Below the pieces are notes generated by a model, which saw only the letters and a program-made list of their open reading frames with translations, had not been told where the DNA came from and searched no databases. A program made the translations under genes and the position numbers. A stretch of 60,000 bases of DNA from Acanthaster planci (taxonomy: Eukaryota; Echinodermata; Asteroidea; Valvatida; Acanthasteridae): assembly GCF_001949145.1 (NCBI RefSeq), contig NW_019091458.1, forward strand, positions 86,857 to 146,856, given 5' to 3'. Below are positions 41,453-53,100 of this stretch, in pieces (position 1 is the stretch's first letter; each line of letters starts with the position of its first letter).

Positions 41453-41815
41453 TCACGCTTTCCGAGGCTGCACTCCGGCTAATAGCACTGCGTTTGCAGT
41501 GACCATTGTCCATGCCGTACTGGGACAAGAACTGTGCACTGTGCAGAGCTCATTGCTGCATGCAGGCACACAAGAGTCAGTAAAGTAGTTCTCTTCAAAC
41601 ATGTAAGTAATCAGCAATTCATCAGAAACTTCGGCTGTAAAACAGCAATGCTGCTGAGTCTCCAGAAATTGGAGAGATACATGTTGTCCTACCTTCAAGT
41701 TCAAGCTGGAAGTTACTGCCAACATGGCCAATGTACACAGCATGCGTACAACAAACCACCTCCAAGCAAGCAGATCCATAATAAAGAATAGTGATCTAAC
41801 CAAAATAATTGCCAA
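41453..41815 (-). other. Unassigned 120-codon open frame
   Basis: It opens with a hydrophobic run (FVVRMLCTLAMLAVTS) resembling a signal peptide, then a Cys-bearing segment (CCFTAEVSDELL, CVPACSNELC). No family recognised, and no convincing splice sites tie it to other exons. An open frame this long is expected by chance once or twice in 60 kb, so it is flagged rather than called a gene. Confidence 0.2.
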
Positions 41816-41829
41816 CAGGTCACTGAAGA

Positions 41830-44760
41830 TTCAATACAGTAGGCAGTAAAATGACAAACATCGAAGATAAATTTGGCAAGATGGCGACAGTGTTATACAA
41901 TACGGATACAAATGGCCGATACAAGTATACACGGGTTTAAGACTTTCCAAAGTCTAAAAACTATCAAAATCAGCGAAGTTGACATCAAAACGATTACCAG
42001 TGCAATCACAAATCTCCAGACAACCAAATGATTGTGCAATAAAAAGTGGATGGCAAACGAAAAAGATTTATAAAGTGGATTTCTCGCGAGCGATGTGTCC
42101 ACTCTGCCTCCCCTAGATAAGAGCGCCCCGCAATTGTTACATGGAAAATGTTTGAATATTTATGAAGTGTAATAAAACAAATACAGCATCATTTATTTTG
42201 GGAAAATAGTGGGAATTACTTGCCCCGAGGTGTAGGTCAGCTTGACTACCTCCCGACGCGAAGCGGTACTTTCCCTCAAACCATTCTGTATTTGTATTCT
42301 ACCATCTGTCTTTCTTTTGCCGCTTGGGGGTGCACTTCAACTCGGGCGGATAGCTGCAATAAGAACGAGTAAAAGGGTTGTAAATGTGGTAGAAATTACT
42401 GTCTCTCTGTATTTATATCTCCCTTGAATGCTGTTCAATTTCTGTCATTGTCCATTGTGCGTCGCCCGTCGTGCAGAATTGGAACACCCGGCTCCTGACA
42501 AACAGGTGTTGGTTTTCCTCAAAAAGGGCCGGGGGGGTACATCTGCACAAGGAGCGGGTGGCCGGAATAAGAGGCTCCACCATTTCACCTGCATTTTCCA
42601 GCCTCTTGGACGAGTTTTTACGGGGGAGCTTAGCTGTCTTCAAAGACACAAACAGAGCATCTTAATTCAAGTCTGTGTTTAACAGCCGCGCTTTTACTAA
42701 GCGAGCATACTTACCTCTATCAAACCAAACATTTGTGGGCTTGGCTAATGAATTCAGCGCCCCCTATTTTTGAATGCCGAGCAGCTGAATACGTACCCTC
42801 AACGAGCTGGGGAGAAGGGTGACTAGGATGGTGTAGTCTGAAACAAGACACGATGCATGGCGAATCAAATCGTCACTTGTTTATTAGCGTTACGTCCGAC
42901 CTGATGGAAATCGTAGTGCCGTAATGAAATCTCTCATCTTCTGCTGCCAGCCAATGATTAATGATACGAATGGAAGGCAAATGCCGCAAAATGACATGGG
43001 CCCCTGGAAGCGTTTCATTAAATCCGCTTTCACGGACAAGCCTCCATTGGAAGTCTCTCGTTGTGATCTCCAGGGTGGCATTTCCCCCTGAGCACAATTG
43101 TATACGATTGCTCTTCAATCTGGCCTTATCTCGTTTGTGTTTTTGTCGTTTCTGCTTGTTCTTAACATTTCAAAACCGAGTGCTTGTTAGCGGGTTTATC
43201 CCTAAAATGAATAGTAAATGAAACGATCATGTCTTCATACTATTTATTTGTGTTACCCGATTCACTGAATCCACTAAAACCAAGTAATATTACAGTTTTA
43301 TTCAACCTTGGTCTCAAACCCGCCTGATCAGTGCCGACATTACCAAAGAAGTAACTGTGTTTCGACAAGAATGCTAATATCAGTCATTATACACTGTGAC
43401 TTATTAACATATCCAAAACCGAATTCCTATTTTCTGAATACCTCTGTTCTATTAAAAATTATTCCGGACGAGTTGGTTCTCTCTGATCTAAGGAAAAAGG
43501 CAATATTTTTAAAAGAAATTCCAATCTATCTGGTGCATACTCAACAACTGAATATCTTTGACCTTATAAACTCCATATCTACACGTATGATTTATCAGAG
43601 TGGCATGAAAACAAAGGGTAGATTTTGAAATACAAGTCCAGTAAATAAACACCACGGAAAGTTTGTTCCAGCCAAAACACAAGAGACAAGGGGAGATGTG
43701 TTGACACCATAATATCAAAGGGGATGCAAAAGATAACGAGGATGGCGTGAGGGCATGTTTAGGACATGACCTTTAAAGGCATAGACTTGGTTTAAGTTTG
43801 AGTGACCTGCTTGTTAGCATGTCGCATCGCTATTATAATATATGTTTGGCATGTTGGCCGTAGGCCATTTTGTTTTGCCCTTTCTGCACTTGGGAATATT
43901 CATCAAAAACATTACCCTACATTTTGTGCATTTTTCCCCTCATAGTCATTGGAACGATCCAATCCCTTCGTCAGATGCACTGTCGAACAAAATTTCCGAC
44001 ATCTTGTTCAGAATTTCATAATGATGGAAGCCGCATGTGTGTAGTTTTAGCGATTTAAAGTTGGTGACAAGTTTTTAAAATGGGGCTGTATTTAAGCAAT
44101 AAATGAGTTTCATTTACATGCATTTATTCACTGGTTTTCTTTGGTTATATACACTGACTATCCGTGTTATCCTACCATCCATACAGTAGGCCTGCAACGT
44201 TCACTGAATTTCATATTATAATAGCTATGAGTTCAGCCTCAAGGAAATTCCACAAAGTTTATGATTTGCTAGTGAATTTATCTGCACGATAAGCCCTTGC
44301 ATTGAATTCCTGAGTAATTGGCAACCCCGAAGGCCTATGCGCCTTCACTGAACAACCTAAGGTGAGGATGTGTTGCATAGATTCGTGCTCTTCAATAGGC
44401 TTGTATCAATATGGTCGTGCTGGAATCGATATGTGATCACGAGGATGCACTGTCTATTCCCTGCCCTGGTAACGCGCAATGAGGATTCATCAGACTGTCT
44501 ATTTTTTCCATCAGACGATGCAACCAGCGGGGATAAGACAGGAAAAAAATTTCATTTGAAAACGCACTAAGTCAGCCTACTGGGGAGGTGAACACAAGCT
44601 TAATCTACTTCTCATTCCTCTATCTTTGGGAAGTCTTCTTGAACCTTGGATGGCATCACTCCAACATTCTAGCTACCAGAAGCGGCCATGCAGGTTTTAT
44701 GGACAATGCTTGCGGGTATAAGTGCACGTGAACACACCCGTGTAATAGAGCGCAGTTGAA
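41830..44760. other. Non-coding stretch
   Basis: Only isolated short open frames. A minus-strand 81-codon frame at 42873-43118 has a plausible acceptor but no partner exons. No repeats with clear ends were seen. Confidence 0.4.
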
Positions 44761-44768
44761 CTCTACAG

Positions 44769-45635
44769 TGCTCGCCTGCAATCCTACGGAATGCTGGGCG
44801 GCATTCAAATCTGTTGGCACCGAGGAAAACGCGGCCACAACAGCTGTGCAAGGTAAGCCTTACGTACTACTGTGACGCAGTCTGCATCGTAAAGGTTTTA
44901 ACCATGGTAATGCTTAATTTCCTATCTTTAGGCGAAATATTTTAACCTGTCCCATTGTAGACAGCCACTTCAAGTATTCTGCTCATTCTTTACACTGAAA
45001 AATCCTCATGATAAATTAACTGTTACTTTGTAACGTCAACTGTACACAATTTTCCAGTACAACTTAGTACAATTAATTAGCACATCATTACGAGGAAGGA
45101 GTTTTCCCCTGCAGAAGCCTTAAAAAGTAATAAAATGGAATGAAATAAACTCTTGGAGGTTTGAATCTAATTTGTTATTTAGGTTCGAAAAATGTGTACT
45201 TCAACGCACAGTAAACTATACATTGTATTTTAACGCTGGCTTCAGTTGTAAAAAAACGAAAAATTCACGGACGGGATTCGTAGTTTTTCGCACCTGTAGG
45301 CCCTATGTTAGGATCTATTTAATATTTCTGGGTTGTTTTTCAATATGGTGCAGTTTGCAGCCGAACATCCCTTGATTAGGAGACCCGAGGTATTGTCTAT
45401 CACCCCAGATGGAAATATGTTTCCTGCACGCTGTTCCTCCATCAGCGATGCTGATGGTTTATGTCAGCATTTCCTCAACATGATCCATGAGGTCATGGAG
45501 AGTTTTTGTGGGATAAATCTCCAGCATGATTCCTTTACTACCATGAGGAAAATTCGTCGGCTTGGGTATTGCATATCTGAGCACTTGGCTTCTTTCAGAC
45601 ATCCTGCGTCAAGTGCCAAGCCTTTCACGATGTAA
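44769..45635 (+). CDS. Possible two-exon fragment of a plus-strand gene, unrecognised
   Basis: An 84-nt candidate exon (44769-44852) has acceptor CTCTACAG and a strong donor GTAAGC; all three frames are open. A second candidate, 45354-45635, follows acceptor ATATGGTGCAG. It encodes FAAEHPLIRRPEVLSI, NMFPARCSSISDADGLC and KIRRLGYCISEHLASF and ends at TAA. The frame with decent codon use runs 93 codons. The phase 0 link is possible but does not select the best-looking frame of the first exon. Function unknown. Confidence 0.25.
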
Positions 45636-45639
45636 TGGC

Positions 45640-47040
45640 GTTGCTAAATTTCGTTAAGGTATCTAGTAATGCCCATTGGATCTTGGACCTTATTACTTTC
45701 CCTGTTGTTAAGGGTTACACCTTTTTGTAACGTTTCAATGTAATGCATAGGACGACTTAATTGAATATTATGTCAAATCCACGCAAGGTGCGTCACGTCA
45801 AAGACAAAGTGGCAGATGCCCCACAAAATATGCAACTGAAGTGTCATGAAGAGGCCAGCATACACAATCAGCAGGCCAGATGCTTGTTTGAATGTTTGGT
45901 ACATGGAAGACAGAATATTTGTGAAAGAGGGCCTTTTATTGCCCTAATTAGCATTTCACGGCTGGCTTCATTCAATTTATCATAATTATGTACGTATTTT
46001 TTATGATGCTTCTCATTGGTTATCCGCACCCGTAATACGCATACCAAATCCAAGTATTTTGTTTCTATGTAATCTTGAACAAAACAGATATAATTACGAC
46101 ATAGTACAGGGTTTCAGAGCTTGACTTTATCGTAAGTTGCATGCATTTACGCTCGAACTATACCGTTTCATTGTGTTTTTTCCCCTGCTGTTCTGACATT
46201 GGCCAAGCCCGCAAAGTGATATCGATATTTAGGCCCACCCCATATATCACTCTTGACCGTCCATGGTACAAAATCTATAAAATCATGTCATATACCGAAG
46301 TTTTTTTTAAAGGTGTTACTTGTGCAGTGCATTTGGTTGTACTATCACGGTACTCGATTGCTTACATATGTTACACACGGTCTTTCTTGGAGGTACTCAA
46401 TTTGGTAAGATCTATGTTTAAAAGTTGAGGTGCTCAATCACACTGTTCTCGCTTCAATGTATTTACACATCTTTTAGTAGTCTCTAGTCCGACTGACGTT
46501 GAGGATAATTTGTTCAACCAAGTCGATGGTGGACAAGCACCTCGTACCTCATTTCAAAGATAGGCCGAATGAAAAAATTAAAAAGAAAATCTAGTTGACA
46601 ACTGCGATAGACCTAAAGAAGTGTGATTTTTCTTTGCATTTGATGCGTTGAGACAGTGCACCTCATCAATTAAAATTTTGGCATTGGGCTGCATTGCATG
46701 TGATAATAATGGTTGTAAATTATTTTGGTTTTGGAGCTGTTGATGAAGTGTCACAGTCATGCATTCGGTTGCTTAATTGCCAACATACTGTTTAAATGAA
46801 ACGTCACCATGAATTAATTGCTTCCAATGTTCGACGAGCCGTAGAAAGAATGTAATAACCATCAATTCTCTGACGCCAACAACTTTCCTATGGTATTTTG
46901 AAGGTCACGCGGACAGCATGACTGAGAACGCGTATATACGTCACGTTCGATAAATGCTATCCCGTAGCCCGTGTCTTGGCTGCGACACTTCAGACTGCTC
47001 AGGGAGCGGGTATCATTTTGTTTATATACATTTGCCTCCA
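45640..47040. other. Non-coding stretch
   Basis: Probably intron or intergenic sequence. I see no supported feature. Confidence 0.4.
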
Positions 47041-47050
47041 TGAGATTTAC

Positions 47051-47171
47051 CTCTTGAACACGGACAGATAATCAAACTCCATCGCGTCCCCGTGAAGAAA
47101 ATTTGTGGAGCGGTTGACATTGCCGACTACAGAATGGTAATCGAAGCCAGCATGTAATCCATCTCGTTGAC
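47051..47171 (-). CDS. Unidentified gene, possible exon 5
   Basis: 121 nt, phase 1 to 2, acceptor gttattttcggaag, donor GTAAAT. Encodes QRDGLHAGFDYHSVVGNVN and STNFLHGDAMEFDYLSVFKR. A second open frame overlaps upstream (47072-47341), so the exon limits are uncertain. An E-F-D pattern faintly recalls nucleotidyltransferase folds, but this is far too weak to name. Confidence 0.3.
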
Positions 47172-50100
47172 CTTCCGAAAATAACAGGTCGCACCCTGTT
47201 TTTATCCCCGCGTTCATCAAATAGTGCGTTGTACCCTGTGTGTTCACGCTGCAGTCGCTTCATCGTCTGTAGATAGTTGCTGAACGCTCTCGTCCATTTG
47301 TTATTCCTGGCCTCAAGATTAATCCGACGGGGATTTGGCAAAGCATGGAAATCTATATTCTAAAAATTTAATGAAGACGTATCGCAGATTACTTTATTAA
47401 AATTTGATATACTTTGTACAACCTAACACACGGGGGATTACGCGAAGGGCGATTTGCATGCGCCGAAAACAGGCTCCTGTATAGTGAACCTTGCACAATA
47501 TGAATAGATTTTAATTTAATTCAGGCTTCTATTTGAACTTTCAAACCAACGTCTGCTTCATGTGTTCGTTCTCAGACTCTAAGAAAGACATGGGAACGTG
47601 ATCTTAATGTTAACTGGCGGAATACATTCTGGAACCGTGATGTGTTGGGATCCTGCTTGCAAACCCATACTGAGGTCTGCACGATAATCTCATGATCGCC
47701 GTCTCAATCGCAAGAACTATAACGCTAATGTCTGCTTGCGCACAACGCTAGTTGTGATACGAAGAAAATATCGGCGTCACAAAAATGCCAAATCAATTTG
47801 GATTTGAAATGAAATGACATTTTAATCGTGTTGACTTTATAACATTAAAGGTCACCCCAGACAAGTTATTTGTGATATGCTTCCCCCCGCGGTCAGCTGG
47901 CAGAGGGTCCCAAAGCAATTACATTATTCGTTTGATTCTTCAGGAAAGGCAAAGCACTAGGGTATGATGGATCAAGCACTGTCCAACCTGTCGGGATGTT
48001 GATTGCTTTTAATCTGCAGCGATGATGACTGGCGTCTCTACTCAATTCACCGGCCGACGCGAGAGCGCCCGGAACTTTTACTGCGCGCGTATTTCATGGC
48101 CAGTTTCCGTCGTGGTTTCTTTACTTCGTTGACGTGTCTCGATTTAGCATTCACTGCTGGAAAATTGGATTTGTTGCACGGCTATTTGGGAGGAAACTGT
48201 GTCAGCACTAAACGGGAAAGACAGCGTCCCTCGATTTGCCCACTTTCCGTTTTGCGGCACCAATTTCGTCACGACTAGTAAGAATGATTGTATTACCAGC
48301 AGGCTTATAGGACCATGTTTTTGTACCAAGTTGAATCGCATCACGGGGGACCTTTGGCCCACGCACTGCACGATTACTCCGAGTACCATGAAAATGACCT
48401 TCTCTGTCCAAATGCGAGATCATGATGAAAGCAACAGGCAATAGAATAATACCCAGTCAGCCAAGAACAACACCAGAGAGTCGAGTTTTCTCTGAAGGGG
48501 AATACCAAATCGTTTGCTTGAGCATAAAGACCAAAGTTGCCTGCAGCCTTTTCTCAAACGCAATATGTGTGTAACCCTTCGGAGGGTTTCGATAAGGATA
48601 ACAAAACACATTGTGCAGATCGAGCTCCTGAATAAGAGACGTGTTTTTGTTTTTTGGTGTTTTCCCTCTTATGTCGAGACCGAGAAAATAATGTCATCGT
48701 TAAGTCGGTTGTCGTTTTGGGGAAATGTCGCCTCTGAGCTGTGACATTAATCCACCATTCCTCTAAAGTGAAGTATCAGTATAAGATGTCAATAAATTTT
48801 TAATCTCATACAACTTTGCTCATAGGTGGATGTTTATAATGCAGTCTTGATCAGAAAGAAACTTTCGTGCCGTCACTAATTTTTAGAATGTTTCCCAACA
48901 GCGATATATTGGCATTAGTCTTTTTAGGATATTGAAATCATTTGATTGTTGTGATCCACTGGCAGAAATTAAATTCCAGGACTGAACTTAATACATGCAT
49001 GTTGCTTATTTTTTATTTCATCTATTTATTATTATTTTATTGTTATTATTATTGTTATTTTTTGGCGTTTGTTCACACACCGTTGCCTCGTGTAAACACA
49101 TGAAAGCACACGAAAGGGATCCCGAAAGTGAGTAAGAAATGACAAGACTAGTTATGGCTATGGCTGTACCATGCAACCCAGCCACTGGTAAAGCCTAGTG
49201 GTGTTCGAATCGATAATGTTGTGGCTACGGTTCAGTTTTATTGGCAATATAGACCTAGACAACAGTGTACGTTTTGGACATGGACTGAAATCAAAGATGT
49301 CAGATCGATAAGGTTTGTGGAAACTGAGCAGTCTCTGCCGCCACTTCAACAGTGCTGAACTTTGACCGTTGTGAATAAAAACAAGACAGTACAAACGAAA
49401 TGTTATATTCATGAGTATTGTTTTTAAAGACCCTTTTTCCACGCGGAGTGAATTACCTTTTCACTTGCTCTAATCCGCTATCAAACTGCACGTATGACGA
49501 AAACTCCATGCACGAAATGCCGCTTTTTTTTCTCCGAGGGCTTAACAAAACAACAAGGTGCCGCGGCACCGAGATTGTGTTCTTACGGACCCGTCGGGAA
49601 TCGGACGGAAGAGGGGATTTTGCTCCGCGATGTCCCAGCTTGTCTCTGCCCTTTCGAGAGCGCAGGGTTTGGGTTCCCGAATTAATGCGGAGTCTGCTCG
49701 TCCGGAGCCCCGTGACATTTCGGACAAAGTCAGCTTGAATCGAAGGACAGTAGTCTCAGTCGCGGATCAAGTAAACATCATGCTGCATATGTCCCGGACG
49801 CTTGTCGGGATTTTTTTTATCGCCGTAAGACAACCGGCCAAGTCACCTTTACCGTAGAGAGCATAAGCACATCCCAACTGAGATGATAATTGAACCCAGG
49901 CCCATATACGTAGCTCGCAAGAAAACCTGACGATAAATGTACTAACATTCACTGTAGGCCTAAATCATGTTATGCCCACGCATTTGCCCTTAAAGGCACA
50001 ACGTCTTGTGACTGTCGATTTTACTCAATGTCAAGTTTTAAATGGATTTTGAAAAAAAAAGTCGATTATTCAGTGGATTATTCGCTAAGCATTTTAAGGT

Positions 50101-53100
50101 GTATGCCCTTGCTGAAATTTTCTCACTTCCAAATGGAAGAAATTTGTACTAAGAAAGAAGTAGTTGGGAGTGGTAGCCTCCACTCCATCCGTTCTTGATG
50201 AGTAAACTAAAGACCAAGACGCAGCCGGTGGATAGGCTTGGGACAGGATGGAAACCCGCCCCTTGCAGTGGTGACACTTTTTATTTTTTAATTTGACCCA
50301 TGTTTTCAGACGAATTCCCAAAATCCAAACCTATAAGATCTAGAGCAAAAAACAAAAAAAAGTTACATGCAGTGCCGACTGCAGAACTGTAATCTTTAAT
50401 GTCTGGCTGGCATGCAGACCTCAAAGTATTATTTTATTTTGCATCACGGCTTCTGTCTTGGTGTTTTTCTGGAAGCGAGTGCTTTAAAGCTTTTCGGCCT
50501 CCACTGAAAATTCGAGCCAAGCGCTTGCATCGCCGGACAGCCAAAGCAGATTTTAGATCAACAATAGCGGCGTCTTTGCTGTTCGGTGAAATGACATTTT
50601 AATGCCGATTCGCTGTTGTGGCTTGTGCTGTGGCCATGGCAACCATCGCCTGAAATGACGGTGTCCTGCCAGCCGGTGCGGCGTGTACTTAGCAAGCAAT
50701 TATCTTAATGGACATGCAGAAACTGTGACCATGGGCGAACAATTATATCCCAATAAACCACATAACTATCCAGAAACCATGAAATTTATCTGTACAAAGA
50801 AATGTAAATGGATGACTGTTTTCAGGACGGGCTCAACGCAAGTTGGAAATACACTTGCCCGTCTTGTCAAACGGAGCAGAGAGAGAATTGTGAAACCATC
50901 AAAGTTACGCAAGCTTTCCTGAAAACGTTATTGGGTACACAGCCGTTGGACATGAGAAACTGGTAAAGCCTGTTGTCCGTTAAGTCATAACGTAAATCAA
51001 CAGCACGCACGGTGACGAGACGGTGCAGTCGGGAGAGAGGTGGTTTGTGACGTCATTCGACCCAAAATTACGTGGTGCTCCAAACCCTAGAATTTATTGT
51101 AAAATGCTGCTTTATGTTGTACCATTTCTTTCAGCTAAAACCGACCCTTCGATATATAGCTTTATTTATACATGCATATAGTTTTATTGGCTTGTTAGGA
51201 AGGAAAATGAGTCACAACATGCAGGTGAGACATCGTTGAATGTCCGTCATGCAATTACATCTGCATTGTTGAGCCTTGTCCAACTTTATATCTTCATCCG
51301 TGACTGCGTTCATTCCGCTTATTTGAGCGTTTCCGTAATGATTGCATATCGTTGGAGACTGTGAGCCGATTGTTTTCAGCAATCAATACAACTGAAGGGG
51401 AAGTGGGCCTAATCCATGAGAGACCATGAGACGTTTGGTGGCGACAAACATACCGGTCCTTTTTTACCAGTTCTGAGCATGCGCGAGTGGTACATGAAGT
51501 TCTGAGCACGAACAATACCTTGAAAAAGAACCGGTCCTTTTTTTTCTGCCACCAGCGTCTCAAAGTCTCTTATCAGACTCAATTTTGCTACCTCCAGTTT
51601 GTTGCTACAACGGAATGAACAGGTAAGCTTTTGCGCCTCCATATTCGCAATGTTTTCTTGCTCTGAATATGTTTAGCTTCTTCTGAGTACAGAAACATAA
51701 CTGCAACTCTTTTCTGCAGCGCATTCCACTCACCTTTTATCATAAGAGGAGTTATGCAGTTCAGAAGTGCGCAGGCACTGCGTGAAACCTTATCTTTGCG
51801 AATGGAGTGAACGATATTTGGAGGTCCTGACAAGCTTCTCACCTGTAACATTTTTTTCACACTAAATCACCCAGCCATTTTCCACAATTGTTTCTCATAA
51901 GTTTGGGCCCGCTATGAGTACATCAGTAACGCAAGCGAGCAGGTGTCTGTCCAAGGTCAAACACGCATGAGCAGTCAAAATAGATTTGCTGGCCGGTCGC
52001 GTCTTCAGTCAGCTATCGACTCCTTCACGGCTGATCGGCTCTTCATCCGGAACGATGCCAAGAAAAAAAATGACCAGGGAGCTTGAAGGCACCGTTTAAC
52101 GTGAACTGGAGAAGGAGTCTTTATAATTCACTTTCAGTTACTTAATGTATAATTACTTAATGTATAATAAACCGTAAATGAATTACACTTAGGTCGATCA
52201 ATAGGGTCACTGACCCCCAGAAAATCAGACACTGCATGTGTTCTAAGCAAATACCTGTATGCATTGTTCAGAACCTTAGAAAATGATTACGTTCGTGCAA
52301 ACATACTATTTTATCGCTGATACATGAAGTAAGAAGCACTTTATGCTATGCGAAATACTCCCAACTTCAACTCACGAGGCTATCATGTAGAAACGTTTGC
52401 TCAGCAGTATGTATTTGCTGTTAAACTACAGCTCAGAGCCACGGTTACAAAAGCAATTCCCATGCAAATATGACTGAGTGAAAGTTTCGATTATATGTCA
52501 TCATGAGCGTCAATACCAGCTATGCATGTCAATTACGTCGTGGGAAAGAATGTATAGAAGATGCTGCGAATATAATTATCTATAAATATACACAACCAAG
52601 GTGCCCCCACACATTTCAATATTCCTATCGGCATAGAAACATCCTAGTTATCAGCAGGGTTTTACCTTTGGACCAGGCCCTGCTCTCCCACACCTTTTAT
52701 TTAAAGTGTCTTTGTTACTGGCAAGCCTGCCTGTCCGATAGTCCACGAATTTCTGGGGTTTTTTTTCTCAGAAATTCGCAATAAGTAATTCATGGAATTA
52801 TCCATTGCATCAGCTGTTGATGCCAAGGGAAAATTATCCCATGGCTGTCATCTGCACTGCCCTGACAGAGTCATTACTAGGCCTACATATTATACATATT
52901 TCATGGGGAGGTCCCGCTGAACCGTTTGCCATCCCGCGTTTGTAGATTAATATATTACCACAGGCGGCGACGTAGTGTGCTAGGCTATTCATATGTACTT
53001 GCTTTTTGGCGCCAATTCACGCACTGTGCGGCTGACGCGTGAAAACCGTGTTGCAAGCATCCCTCACCGATGGGCTTTCTAGAAAGCTCAAGTGTGAGAA

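Noticed and set aside
42873-43118. 81-codon minus-strand frame with an acceptor-like start
   Set aside because: No exon of compatible phase nearby and no recognisable motif; kept only as a remark in the stretch description.
47051-47171. Naming the possible exon 5 as a Mab-21/cGAS-like nucleotidyltransferase
   Set aside because: Only a vague E-x-D pattern; no GS motif in proper context, so no name was given.
51409-51642. Minus-strand frame after exon 4 of the unidentified gene
   Set aside because: Phase does not fit exon 4, and the region contains a repeated CCGGTCCTTTTTT word, suggesting repeat sequence.
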